DNA of 64,000 nucleotides from Sporosarcina sp. FSL K6-1522 (GTDB lineage: Bacteria; Bacillota; Bacilli; Bacillales_A; Planococcaceae), in assembly GCF_038622445.1 (NCBI RefSeq), contig NZ_CP152019.1, positions 1,586,501 to 1,650,500 of the forward strand, given 5' to 3'. The notes under the pieces were generated by a model that saw only the letters and a program-made list of their open reading frames with translations, did not search any database and was not told the origin of the DNA. A program made the translations under genes and the position numbers. Shown one piece after another: positions 7,992 through 16,158 of the stretch; position 1 is the stretch's first letter, and every line of letters begins with the position of its first letter.

Positions 7992-9210
7992 CCATACACC
8001 AGGGGTTCGATTTCCTGGATTTTCAGGGGATTGGGATGAGCGTAAGTTAGGTGATCTTGTGATTGATGTTGGTAGACCCTTAAAAATGGTTGATGATGAT
8101 AACTATCAACTTGTCACTGTAAAAAGACGAAATGGCGGCATTGTATCACGGGGGATTTATAAAGGGTCTGAAGTTCTAGTTAAATCTCAATTCATTATAA
8201 AAACAGGTGATTATCTTATCTCCAAAAGACAAGTAGTTCACGGGGCTAATGGAATAGTACCTGAATTCCTTGATGGATCAATAGTTTCCAATGAATACCT
8301 TGTTTTACATGGTACTAAGGATTTAAGTATCGAATTCTTTTCACTAATTTCGGAATTGCCAAGTATGTATAAAATGTTTTTCTTAAGTTCGTATGGTGTT
8401 GATATAGAGAAGTTGGTATTTAATGTACTTGACTGGAAGAAAAGGAAGATACCTGTCCCTTCAATTTTAGAGCAAAATCAAATTACTTCATTTGTTAATG
8501 CAATAAATAATGCGATTGCTATTCACCATCAAGAACTAACCACCCTCAGACAAACAAAACAAGGATTCTTGCAAAAAATGTTTCCAAAAGAAGGGGAGTC
8601 CGTGCCGGAAGTTCGGTTCCCGGGATTTACTGACGCTTGGGAACAGCGGAAGTTGGGGGAAGTTGCTGAAATAAAAGATAGTGCACGGATACCAAATTCG
8701 AAGTGGCAAGTAGAAGGGGTTCCGTATCTCCGATCAAGTGATTTATCATCTAGCAGAATTGGTGGTGAATTGTTCCTTTCAATAGAGGATTATGAGGCCT
8801 ACGCCCAAAAAACTGGTGTACCAGAGATAGGGGATTTGTTATTTGCTAGTGGTGGTGATATTGGGTTAGCAGTTTACAAAGATAATGACACACCTGTATA
8901 CGTGCAAGGCGGTAGTATCTTATACGTTAAAACATCCAAGTCAAAGAGCTTATTAGGATTATTTTTAAAATATGCATTTGAGTCTCCAAAAGTACTATCA
9001 TACATCAAAGGTGCTTCAACAGGTACAAGTTTAAAGCACTTTGTGCTTAAACCGGCTAACGCTTTACCAATTTCATTTCCAACATTAATTGAACAACAAA
9101 AAATAGGCGAGTTTTTCAACCAACTAGACCACCTCATCACCCTTAATCAGCGTGAGTTAGAAGTCTTGCAAGTAACTAAAAAAGCTTTCCTACAAAAGAT
9201 GTTTGTCTAA
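7981..9210 (+). CDS. hsdS: Type I restriction-modification system, specificity subunit HsdS
   Basis: The protein has 409 residues from a GTG start seven bases after GAGGTG, inside the 3' end of hsdM. It has two target-recognition domains, about residues 10-150 and 215-360. Each is introduced by a near-identical segment (GVRFPGF then W..RKLG at residue 8, EVRFPGF then W..RKLG near 208) and each is followed by a conserved helical spacer ending FLQKMF. This internal repetition is diagnostic of HsdS and sets the spacing of the two half-sites. The two domains differ in sequence, so the recognition site is asymmetric and cannot be predicted here. Confidence 0.93.
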   Translation: MGNDHTPGVRFPGFSGDWDERKLGDLVIDVGRPLKMVDDDNYQLVTVKRRNGGIVSRGIYKGSEVLVKSQFIIKTGDYLISKRQVVHGANGIVPEFLDGSIVSNEYLVLHGTKDLSIEFFSLISELPSMYKMFFLSSYGVDIEKLVFNVLDWKKRKIPVPSILEQNQITSFVNAINNAIAIHHQELTTLRQTKQGFLQKMFPKEGESVPEVRFPGFTDAWEQRKLGEVAEIKDSARIPNSKWQVEGVPYLRSSDLSSSRIGGELFLSIEDYEAYAQKTGVPEIGDLLFASGGDIGLAVYKDNDTPVYVQGGSILYVKTSKSKSLLGLFLKYAFESPKVLSYIKGASTGTSLKHFVLKPANALPISFPTLIEQQKIGEFFNQLDHLITLNQRELEVLQVTKKAFLQKMFV

Positions 9211-9232
9211 GTAAATGGGAGGGGGATGAACC

Positions 9233-12200
9233 ATGACAAAGATACCGCACAATGATGAAGCTGAGGTGGAACGCCGCCTCATTGAAGTGCTTGGGGAAGG
9301 GCATAATCAGTGGAATTATCGCCCTGATTTAAAGTCAGAAGAAGACTTATGGAAGAATCTACGTCAAAAGATTACGCAAAATAACTTATCGGAAATTGGA
9401 GAACACCCCATTTCTGATAAGGAATTCGACACCATTAAAACAGAATTGCTATCGAAAACAACAACCCCCTTTGAGGCCGCTAGATGGCTTAAGGGTGAGA
9501 ACGGCATCTCTCGCATAACAATTGAACGTGAAGAAGTGTCCCTAGGTTCAATGTCATTGATATTATACTCCAACCAAGACATTGGTGGGGGCATCTCTAC
9601 ATATGAAGTTGTTCATCAGATTGCGAAGAAAAAGGTGAACATGGATGACCGTGATCGTCGATTTGATGTAACGCTCCTCATCAATGGGTTGCCAATTGTT
9701 CAGATTGAATTGAAACAGGTTGGTGCTAAAGACGGTGTATTCCAGGCCTATAATCAAATCAAGAAATACGCCGAGGAAGGGATGTTTAGAAATAATATCT
9801 TTTCTACCCTTCAGTTATTTGTCATATCCAACGAACAAACGACCCGCTACTTTGCCAATGCAATGCCAAAAGACATGCATAAGAAATTTGTCTTTAGCTG
9901 GAGGACCACAGATAATCGCAGAGTCGAAAACCTTTATGAGTTTGTGAAACAAGTCTTAAATATACCAGATGCACACCGCTTGATTGCCAATTACACGATT
10001 GTAAGTGAGGACCAAGACAATAAAGTCTTAATGGTCTTACACCCTTATCAAATTCATGCAATTGAGGCCTTGTTTACATCTGCCATGAAGCATAAATCGG
10101 GCTATGTTTGGCATGCGACAGGTTCAGGAAAGACGTTGACAAGTTTTGTATCTACGAAGTTATTAGCCCGCAAACCTGGTGTGGATCGTACCATAATGCT
10201 CATTGACCGAAAAGACTTAGACAACCAAACGACTTCCGAATTCACCAAATTTGCGTCCGAGTTTAATACAGGTATTTCTTCTGGAAATGCCAAGTCTAAT
10301 AGCTTAATTGTTGGAACTGGAAGTGCGAAAGAGCTAAGTAATACCTTATTGTCTGATACTAATTCTAATACGGTCATTATTACTACCCGACAAAAGTTGG
10401 ATGCTGCCTTAAGTTATGCCCAAAAGCTAGAGGAACAAAAAGGTACTCAGCGCTTTAAGAAACTACTGGGGCAACATATTGTCTTTGTAGTGGATGAATG
10501 CCATCGGGCGTTAAGTGCAGAAGGAATGAAGGCAATCAAAGACTTTTTCCCGAATTCCACGTGGTTTGGATTCACAGGTACACCCATATTTGACGAGAAC
10601 AAGAAACAGGCGAAAGGTCAATTGGCTCGCACCACCGATGACCAATATGGGAAAGTCTTGCACACCTATACGATTAAAAATGCTTTAGAAGACGGTGCTG
10701 TTTTAGGGTTTCAAGTAGAGCACGAAGATACGATTGAACCCATGTCATTAACGAATTCTATCTATAATCAACTACGCCATCAGGAGAAGTACGCAAGCCT
10801 TACGAACGATGAAATAAATCTCGTCATCGACCAGATGGAGGGAATGGAAAAGGAAGCCTACCTGGATACGGATACGTATGAAAAGGATGAGCATATTCAA
10901 AAGGTTCTTCATAAGATTTTCCGCCCAGATAACGCCTACATCAAATTCGATTTCCAAAATGGTCGCCCCCAAAAGTCGGCCATCTTAACAACAAGTTCCA
11001 TTGATATGGCAAAACGCTACTATCAGGCTATCAAGCAAATGACGAAAGATCCTGATTGGTTGACTAATGAATTTGCAGGACATCCAATTCGAAATGGGCG
11101 GACGATTGTAGATCCAGATTTCCCAAGGATTGCGATTACCTATTCGATGCAAGAAAACGAGGGGGATTCCAAGCAAACTCAAGATGAAATGAAAGCCGTT
11201 ATACAGGATTACAATGCTTATTATCATACGGCTTGGTCCCTAGAAGATATCGAACGATATAATGGTGATATCAACAATCGTTTAGCCCGTAAGAAAGCGG
11301 AGTTCAAAGAGTTTGGGAAACACATTGACTTGGTCATTGTTGTAGACCGCCTATTGACAGGATTCGATGCACCAACCATCCAAACACTATTTGTGGACCG
11401 CAATTTGAGTTATGCAAACTTGATTCAAGCCTTTTCCCGCACCAATCGTACCTACCCTGGGAAGACAAAAGGATTGATTGTGACATTTAGGAAGCCCTCG
11501 ACAATGGAAAAAAACGTAGAGGACGCTACGAAGTTGTATTCACAGGAACAAGAGGAATCTACCCTCGTGTATGCATCCTATGGTGATTCGAAAAAACGCT
11601 TTAGCAAGGCACACAACACGCTAACAACAGTCGTACCAAACCCAAACGATATCAATGAGCATTCACCCCTTGAAACACGCATTGAATTTGTGAAAGCATT
11701 CCAGGAACTAAACAATGCCTATGAAGCCTTAGTGACGTATGATGATTACAACGATGATATGGAAACGTCAAAAGCACTTCAAGAGCAGGTGAAGACGCTA
11801 GAAGAATCTATCGGCGTATACAACACCGTTAAGTGGTCACTAGTGGATGAGGGTGGCGGGGAAGGACCACCACCTGATTTCTCAGACATTGAATTCTATG
11901 GAGAAAATGCGATTAAAATCTATGATATCGACGCCACCTATATTGACCGATTATTAGGAACTTACTCCGCCAATAATCAGGACATTCGGGAAGAGATTGA
12001 AAAAGCCCTTCAAAAACTGAATAAACCAGCAGCCGTAAAAGTTGTATATGATGCTATATTAAACGATATTGATGCAGGGAAAGTAGATGCAGATGAGGAT
12101 ATTCTCACTGTAAAGCGACGCTATTTTACGCATGCCTATGACAACACAATTGAAGAGTTATCTAAAACTTGGTTTGTGGAAGAAAGTGAACTGCATTTGT

Positions 12201-12391
12201 CCGCAATTCAATACATGGCCGGATCAGACTCCATTCCGAATATCAGGGGGATTCTTGATAGCAAGCAATTCGATAAGTATAAAGCTGCAAATCCAGATGC
12301 AAAGCCATTGAAATACGGCCCGGAAATGAAGCGTGAGTGGTTAAGTGTATTGAATGAGGCTATTGTGCCTTATGGGGATGAGTTACGGTGA
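9233..12391 (+). CDS. hsdR: Type I restriction-modification system, restriction subunit HsdR
   Basis: The protein has 1052 residues; the ATG follows GGGAGGGGG, 22 bases after hsdS. The N-terminal nuclease domain has the PD-(D/E)xK signature RFDVTLL...IELKQ (residues about 142-160). A superfamily 2 helicase/translocase follows: Walker A ATGSGKT near 296, DECH near 420, motif III GFTGTP near 446, motif V RLLTGFDAP and motif VI QAFSRTNR further on. The C-terminal part is the helical HsdR assembly region. The subunit translocates unmethylated DNA using ATP and cleaves at a distance. All key motifs are intact, so the system is probably active. Confidence 0.94.
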   Translation: MTKIPHNDEAEVERRLIEVLGEGHNQWNYRPDLKSEEDLWKNLRQKITQNNLSEIGEHPISDKEFDTIKTELLSKTTTPFEAARWLKGENGISRITIEREEVSLGSMSLILYSNQDIGGGISTYEVVHQIAKKKVNMDDRDRRFDVTLLINGLPIVQIELKQVGAKDGVFQAYNQIKKYAEEGMFRNNIFSTLQLFVISNEQTTRYFANAMPKDMHKKFVFSWRTTDNRRVENLYEFVKQVLNIPDAHRLIANYTIVSEDQDNKVLMVLHPYQIHAIEALFTSAMKHKSGYVWHATGSGKTLTSFVSTKLLARKPGVDRTIMLIDRKDLDNQTTSEFTKFASEFNTGISSGNAKSNSLIVGTGSAKELSNTLLSDTNSNTVIITTRQKLDAALSYAQKLEEQKGTQRFKKLLGQHIVFVVDECHRALSAEGMKAIKDFFPNSTWFGFTGTPIFDENKKQAKGQLARTTDDQYGKVLHTYTIKNALEDGAVLGFQVEHEDTIEPMSLTNSIYNQLRHQEKYASLTNDEINLVIDQMEGMEKEAYLDTDTYEKDEHIQKVLHKIFRPDNAYIKFDFQNGRPQKSAILTTSSIDMAKRYYQAIKQMTKDPDWLTNEFAGHPIRNGRTIVDPDFPRIAITYSMQENEGDSKQTQDEMKAVIQDYNAYYHTAWSLEDIERYNGDINNRLARKKAEFKEFGKHIDLVIVVDRLLTGFDAPTIQTLFVDRNLSYANLIQAFSRTNRTYPGKTKGLIVTFRKPSTMEKNVEDATKLYSQEQEESTLVYASYGDSKKRFSKAHNTLTTVVPNPNDINEHSPLETRIEFVKAFQELNNAYEALVTYDDYNDDMETSKALQEQVKTLEESIGVYNTVKWSLVDEGGGEGPPPDFSDIEFYGENAIKIYDIDATYIDRLLGTYSANNQDIREEIEKALQKLNKPAAVKVVYDAILNDIDAGKVDADEDILTVKRRYFTHAYDNTIEELSKTWFVEESELHLSAIQYMAGSDSIPNIRGILDSKQFDKYKAANPDAKPLKYGPEMKREWLSVLNEAIVPYGDELR

Positions 12392-12437
12392 AATTAGTTT
12401 GGAAGTGTGAATGTATCGTTATGAAAGAGTATCATAA

Positions 12438-12465
12438 TTGAGTGAGTGGTTGTGGCACCTTTTTA
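12438..12465. repeat. Half copy of the dispersed GTGCCAGTCACTCA repeat
   Basis: TGAGTGAGTGGTTGTGGCACC followed by a T-run matches the right half of the repeat family seen at 14641 and elsewhere. It lies between hsdR and the Abi gene and is the only copy noticed inside the island. Confidence 0.5.
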
Positions 12466-12485
12466 ATTAAGGAAGGGGACGAAAT

Positions 12486-13283
12486 ATGCCTAGACTATCC
12501 CAAGTTGAAAAAGGCGTTTTTATGAAGCTATTTAATAGAGGCGGTTATGTTCTAAATTTCTCTACAAATGATTTTGACGTGTTTACATTGGAAAGTGTTG
12601 GGGTTGCACTATGTGAGACTTACAAACAATCTAAGGGGAAATCCCTAATGGCTTATCTTAGCGTGGCTACAGAGGGCGATACTGTAAAGTTGCTAAAGGA
12701 TTTGCTGGATTATTATGAAGTCCATTATGAATACGAGATTGAAAATGTTGATGAATACTTAAAAGCGTATAATCGATGTAAGGGTATACTGGATCGTATC
12801 ATATATAACAAAAATCCTCTTGCTTCTGTAGCAGTGGAGTTAAAGGAGAAATTTTCAAGTACATATCTTTCTGGGCAGATTGATTTAATGTTGAAAATGC
12901 AGTCTAAAAATCCAACAGAAGCAATTGGGAAGGCTAAGGAATTGGTTGAGAGCTGTTGTAAAACTATTCTCGAAGAAAATGAAGTAGAGTGGGATAAGAA
13001 CTGGGATGTAGGCCAGTTGACTAGTGCGACGGTTAAACTTCTCAAGCTAATGCCGAAAGATATACCTGATACAGCACCGGCATCAGCTGAAATGAAAGCC
13101 ATTTTGGGGAATTTGCGTGCAATAGCTACAAATTTGGCAGCGTTGCGCAACCCCTATGGTAGTGGACATGGGAAAAGTGCTACATACAAAGGACTTGAAG
13201 AGCGACATGCAAAACTCGCCGTTGGCAGTAGTATAACGCTTGTTAGTTTTCTTTGGGACACTTACGAAAGGAGAGGTATTTGA
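12486..13283 (+). CDS. Abortive infection family protein (Abi_C domain)
   Basis: The protein has 265 residues; the ATG follows GGAAGGGGA. Residues about 140-260 match the Abi_C (AbiC/AbiJ-type C-terminal) family: AIGKAKELVESCCKTIL, a WDxGxL-like linker, then LAALRNPYGSGHGK and ERHAKLAVGSSITLVSFLW. The N-terminal region (GGYVLNFSTNDFDVF, then YKQSKGKSLMAYL) resembles domains found in front of Abi_C in abortive infection proteins. Such proteins are believed to halt infected cells, but the biochemical activity of this subtype is not known to me. It lies 94 bases after hsdR, as a second defence layer beside the restriction system. Confidence 0.85.
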   Translation: MPRLSQVEKGVFMKLFNRGGYVLNFSTNDFDVFTLESVGVALCETYKQSKGKSLMAYLSVATEGDTVKLLKDLLDYYEVHYEYEIENVDEYLKAYNRCKGILDRIIYNKNPLASVAVELKEKFSSTYLSGQIDLMLKMQSKNPTEAIGKAKELVESCCKTILEENEVEWDKNWDVGQLTSATVKLLKLMPKDIPDTAPASAEMKAILGNLRAIATNLAALRNPYGSGHGKSATYKGLEERHAKLAVGSSITLVSFLWDTYERRGI

Positions 13284-13423
13284 AAATGCTAAGTTTATTA
13301 AAGAAATCATCTGCCCCCGCAACGTAATATCTATCGAACGTAGTCAAAAGCGTAGTCAAACGTGTTTAATAGCAGCCATAAACCCTTGGAAACACCGGCA
13401 TTATAGCCTTTCTAGGAGCGGTT

Positions 13424-13445
13424 GGTTCGACTCCCGCCGTCTCCA
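13424..13445 (+). other. Attachment-site-like copy of a tmRNA/tRNA 3' end
   Basis: GGTTCGACTCCCGCCGTCTC followed by CA is the shape of a T-loop plus acceptor strand: TTCGACTC loop, then CCCGC and CGTCTCCA. It resembles the 3' end of Bacillales tmRNA (ssrA), a common tyrosine-integrase target. No 5' half is present and no CCA follows, so it is not a complete RNA gene. The bases before it do not pair properly with CCCGC, as expected at an attR/attL junction. Just upstream (13329-13363) a short frame ending VVKSVVKRV looks like an integrase C-terminus. A tRNA origin is the alternative. Confidence 0.55.
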
Positions 13446-13484
13446 TAGTAAGATATGGTGTGAATGTGATCATATCATGTAAGA

Positions 13485-13530
13485 TACCAGGTTTTAAAAC
13501 AATTTTGTTTTAGTGCCTGGTACTTTTTAC
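13485..13530 (+). terminator. Intrinsic terminator just outside the island end
   Basis: TACCAGG and CCTGGTA arms with an AAAACAA/TTGTTTT inner stem are followed by CTTTTTAC. If the adjacent att-like site derives from ssrA, this would be the original terminator of that RNA gene. Confidence 0.65.
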
Positions 13531-13678
13531 TAAATGTGCTTATTCGATATGAATGCAGTAAAGTCAACAAACAATAAGAAAAGCTGAACGTCTAGGAAAT
13601 GTCCAGCTGCTTTCAGTTACATGCCGCTTTAAGGACGGTTAACCAAGTTATTACAAGTGAAAATGTTTACCCAAAAGA

Positions 13679-13733
13679 GTAACCACCCGTTGGAATCCTG
13701 GCTAAAGGTAATGGGCGGTTACTTCTTTTTGTT
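13679..13733 (-). terminator. Intrinsic terminator of holin-like toxin gene
   Basis: GTAACCACCCGTT and AATGGGCGGTTAC arms are flanked by T-rich sequence on both strands. The stem begins within the stop codon of the minus-strand toxin gene, an arrangement usual for these type I toxins. Confidence 0.7.
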
Positions 13734-13883
13734 GGTAAGAAAGACAATCAATGCAATAATAGCAGTTGAAGGCAGCCAAAGTTCGCCGCGTCCTACGGCA
13801 AAGGCTGCACACCTGCATCCCGCAGACGCGAATACTATAAAAGCTTGAAATAGCATATGCATTGCCTCGTAAGTTACCATCAT
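13719..13883 (-). CDS. Holin-like type I toxin with in-frame repeat insertion
   Basis: The protein has 54 residues; ATG codons at 13883/13880 follow GAAGGGGGTG. The start (MVTYEAMHMLFQAFIVFA) and end (TAIIALIVFLTNKKK) match the ~35-residue holin-like toxin family, single-pass membrane peptides of type I toxin-antitoxin loci. Between them, residues 20-39 (Cys/Arg/Gly-rich, including GCRCAAFAVGRGELWL) split the hydrophobic helix. That DNA (about 13769-13835) matches the interspersed repeat at 48164-48235. The insertion keeps the frame but should break the membrane helix, so the toxin is probably inactive. No antisense antitoxin RNA can be confirmed from sequence alone. Confidence 0.65.
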   Translation of the reverse strand: MMVTYEAMHMLFQAFIVFASAGCRCAAFAVGRGELWLPSTAIIALIVFLTNKKK

Positions 13884-13940
13884 ATATAAACACCCCCTTC
13901 ATTCGCCAAGAAAGGTGAGAACTCTTTGTTTTTAGGCATA

Positions 13941-13966
13941 GAAAAAGCACCTCCAAAGAGTTGCTT
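13941..13966 (-). terminator. Intrinsic terminator of lipoprotein gene
   Basis: On the minus strand AGCAACTC TTTG GAGGTGCT is followed by TTTTTC, ten bases past the stop codon at 13976. Confidence 0.65.
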
Positions 13967-13975
13967 GTAAATTTA

Positions 13976-14548
13976 CTATTTAATTTCAAAGTCATGACGA
14001 TCGATTTCTTCACCTAACATTCCGTTTACCGCAATAATCGTGACAGGTATATCTGATTCATCTAACTCATACGACACTGAGCTCTCAATCGTTTCGCCTT
14101 TTTGTATTTTGCTTAGAAGTGTATCTGAATGCGCGTCATCTGGCAACTGTCCCGTATTTAATGTATTCACCAAATTGTCGGGATTGTCTTGAATCACTTC
14201 AAATACATTGATCCAAGCCTTGGTAGAATCTGTTTCCTCATCACTTAAGTTTGTTACTTCATACCAAATTGCGAACAATGGTTTTTCACCAAGTTCATTC
14301 CCTGCCTCACCAGCCGGAATAACTTTTGTTTCTTTGATTTCAATTTTTACTTTTTCAGTTTGTGCTACTTTTCCATCAAAAAAGATGTTGCTATTTTTTT
14401 CCTTTGGTTTTTCTGCAGGCTCATCTTTCTTTACTTCGTCCTGTTTCGGGGTTTCTTCTTTTTTAGGTTCTGCTCCATCACCATCACTACTACAAGCAGC
14501 TAGAATAAACACGAGTGACAATAAAAATATTGATAATAGTTTTTTCAA
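13976..14548 (-). CDS. DUF5067-type lipoprotein
   Basis: The protein has 190 residues from a TTG start eight bases after AGAGGAG; the upstream ATG at 14578 precedes that site. The lipoprotein signal peptide is KKLLSIFLLSLVFILAAC with Cys at residue 18. A charged K/E/P linker (residues about 22-55) is followed by a C-terminal beta-sandwich with LFAIWYEVTNLSDEE, which matches the DUF5067 / Ig-like substrate-free domain found in Firmicutes surface lipoproteins. It is exported and attached to the outer face of the membrane. Exact role unknown. Confidence 0.75.
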   Translation of the reverse strand: MKKLLSIFLLSLVFILAACSSDGDGAEPKKEETPKQDEVKKDEPAEKPKEKNSNIFFDGKVAQTEKVKIEIKETKVIPAGEAGNELGEKPLFAIWYEVTNLSDEETDSTKAWINVFEVIQDNPDNLVNTLNTGQLPDDAHSDTLLSKIQKGETIESSVSYELDESDIPVTIIAVNGMLGEEIDRHDFEIK

Positions 14549-14640
14549 TGTTATTGCTCCTCTGCATTTTTTACCCAATATGGCGAATTATCCAACAAAA
14601 ACCACCACAAATTTTTAAGGGATTTAAAGATGTTAGTGTT

Positions 14641-14702
14641 TGGTGCCAGTCACTCATTCATTAAAGTTCAAATAAACATATTTGTTTAGGTGGCACCTTT
14701 TT
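14641..14702. repeat. Dispersed palindromic repeat, full copy
   Basis: GGTGCCAGTCACTCATTCA, an inner AAATAAACATATTTGTTTA palindrome, then GGTGGCACC and a T-run. It can fold as a hairpin and probably terminates transcription. Related copies in this window: 12438, 15841, 21175, 24524, 25306, 26513, 37646, 40099, 47322, 49259, 51485, 59671 and 61535. Confidence 0.7.
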
Positions 14703-14723
14703 TGAGAACCTGCCACCCCATTT

Positions 14724-15647
14724 TCACTTCCGATCATGAACCTTCATAATCAGCTTGCCAAATGAGGTTGCACAAGGAAGGATCAGAAGTGAAGAAATGA
14801 CATTAAACAGAACACCTATATAGGCTAGTTGTGTATCAACTTCACTGGCAAGCTGTACTCCGATCGAAGAGAGCAAGTTGATAAAGGGGTAAAAGGCGAT
14901 AACCCCGATGATATTCAACCAGATATGGGCATAGGCCGACAATCTGGCTTCCCGGCCAGCACCAATCGCAGCTATAAAAGCAGTGACGCATGTACCAATA
15001 TTGGAACCTAGCATAATTGCGATTCCAGTGTCCAATTGTACAACGCTATTTGTGAGGAATCCCATGACAATGCCCGTAGTGGCTGTGCTGGATTGAATAA
15101 TCGCCGTTATGAATGTGCCGGTGAGAATACTATAAAGATAACTGTCATCCAAAGAGAGGAGTAAATGATGAACAAATTCAATGGAGCTCAATGGACCTGC
15201 TAAGCGTTCAAAGCCATTCATGGAAGTGAAGACAGCGGCGATGCCGAAAATGATGAGACCGATACTTCGTAACTTTCTTTTTCTCATTACCATTAAAACA
15301 GCCCCACAAATGGCTAAAGGGACAAGGAATCGCTCTAAGTTAAAGGTGATAAGTACAGTGGTTAATGTCGTTCCGATATTTGTCCCTAAAATAATCCCAA
15401 TCGATTGTGGAAAAGTAAGTAATCGAGCAGAAATGAGTCCAATCGTAATGACCATGACTGCCGAACTACTTTGTAGAATACAGGTAATGACAATCCCTGC
15501 CAGTAAACCTTTCCAGGGCGTATCCGTTAATTTCGTCAGCCATAATTTTAAGGAATGGGCCGATAAATTGAAAAGCCCCAATCTCAGTAATGCCATGCCA
15601 TAAATAAATATGCCGATTAAGAATAAAAAAAGAAATAATTGCGACAA
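14724..15647 (-). CDS. Na+/phosphate cotransporter family protein
   Basis: The protein has 307 residues from a TTG start eight bases after AGGGGGG; an ATG at 15698 lacks a site. It is a polytopic membrane protein with the two inverted Na_Pi_cotrans repeats, each with its Q-S-S signature: LQSSSAVMV near residue 56 and IQSSTATTG near 184, plus matching LGTNIGT and LGSNIGT motifs. The family couples sodium influx to phosphate uptake or export. It lacks the C-terminal PhoU domain seen in NptA/YjbB types, so it is a short form. The dispersed repeat at 14641-14702 lies just beyond its stop codon and may terminate transcription. Confidence 0.88.
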   Translation of the reverse strand: MSQLFLFLFLIGIFIYGMALLRLGLFNLSAHSLKLWLTKLTDTPWKGLLAGIVITCILQSSSAVMVITIGLISARLLTFPQSIGIILGTNIGTTLTTVLITFNLERFLVPLAICGAVLMVMRKRKLRSIGLIIFGIAAVFTSMNGFERLAGPLSSIEFVHHLLLSLDDSYLYSILTGTFITAIIQSSTATTGIVMGFLTNSVVQLDTGIAIMLGSNIGTCVTAFIAAIGAGREARLSAYAHIWLNIIGVIAFYPFINLLSSIGVQLASEVDTQLAYIGVLFNVISSLLILPCATSFGKLIMKVHDRK

Positions 15648-15840
15648 GCCACCAGCCCCCCTATCTATTTCTATGGTGTAACAGGTCCGGACATGCATGA
15701 TTTTGGGGACCAGGTTTCACCACAAGTAAGATATACATGGGTGGCAAGTAGTTGTTTACAAGTTAGCGAAGGCGCCAGTAACCGCTATACTAAAAGAGAC
15801 AGTTTTCGCTCGAATGCCGTGAATACTTTCGCCAACAATT

Positions 15841-15863
15841 GTTTGAGTGACTGACACCTTTTT
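15841..15863. repeat. Half copy of the dispersed repeat
   Basis: TTGAGTGACTGACACC followed by a T-run. The flanking 15699-15940 stretch holds no supported gene. It includes a TTAGTAGCTACTTTCTTT segment resembling the start of the leader repeats at 197 and 1356. Confidence 0.45.
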
Positions 15864-15940
15864 AACGAATCATGTTAGTAGCTACTTTCTTTGTATTCTT
15901 GGATAATTGTTGTGAGTCTTTTCATTGTCAAACAATAATT

Positions 15941-15985
15941 AAAGGCACCCGACGAAAATGATTTTTTCCGTCGAATGCCTTTTTA
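15941..15985. terminator. Bidirectional intrinsic terminator
   Basis: AAAGGCACCCGACGAAAA pairs with TTTTCCGTCGAATGCCTTT and has T-runs on both strands. It lies 27 bases beyond the stop codon of the small minus-strand ORF at 16012. Confidence 0.75.
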
Positions 15986-16011
15986 AACAGAGGTGAGTAG
16001 ATTAGTACCTC

Positions 16012-16122
16012 CTATTTTTTAGAGATGCAAAACTCCCGTTCCTCACCATACTCCAGGATGATTACTTTTGTTTTTGGATAGCCTTTTAATAATGTTTCTA
16101 AATCCTGATCTCTATCCATCAT
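16012..16122 (-). CDS. Small unknown protein
   Basis: The protein has 36 residues (DQDLETLLKGYPKTKVIIL then EYGEEREFCISKK). The frame has balanced, protein-like composition, is closed upstream by a stop codon, and is followed by a strong terminator. No clear ribosome binding site precedes ATG 16122/16119, so it may be the 3' part of a larger lost gene. Function unknown. Confidence 0.4.
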   Translation of the reverse strand: MMDRDQDLETLLKGYPKTKVIILEYGEEREFCISKK

Positions 16123-16158
16123 CGTTTCTATATTTCAAGAAATTGGAGAGGGATGTAA

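Noticed and set aside
13424..13445. Complete tmRNA or tRNA gene
   Set aside because: Only the 3' end-like 22 bases are present; no 5' acceptor half, tag reading frame or anticodon arm precedes it.
13240..13482. 80-residue plus-strand frame running across the att-like site
   Set aside because: It begins inside the Abi gene without a ribosome binding site and reads through the tmRNA/tRNA-like sequence; composition is not protein-like.
14208..15603. Several plus-strand frames of 60-140 residues across 14208-15603
   Set aside because: They are shadows of the minus-strand lipoprotein and Na/Pi cotransporter genes, which have signal peptide, membrane motifs and proper starts.
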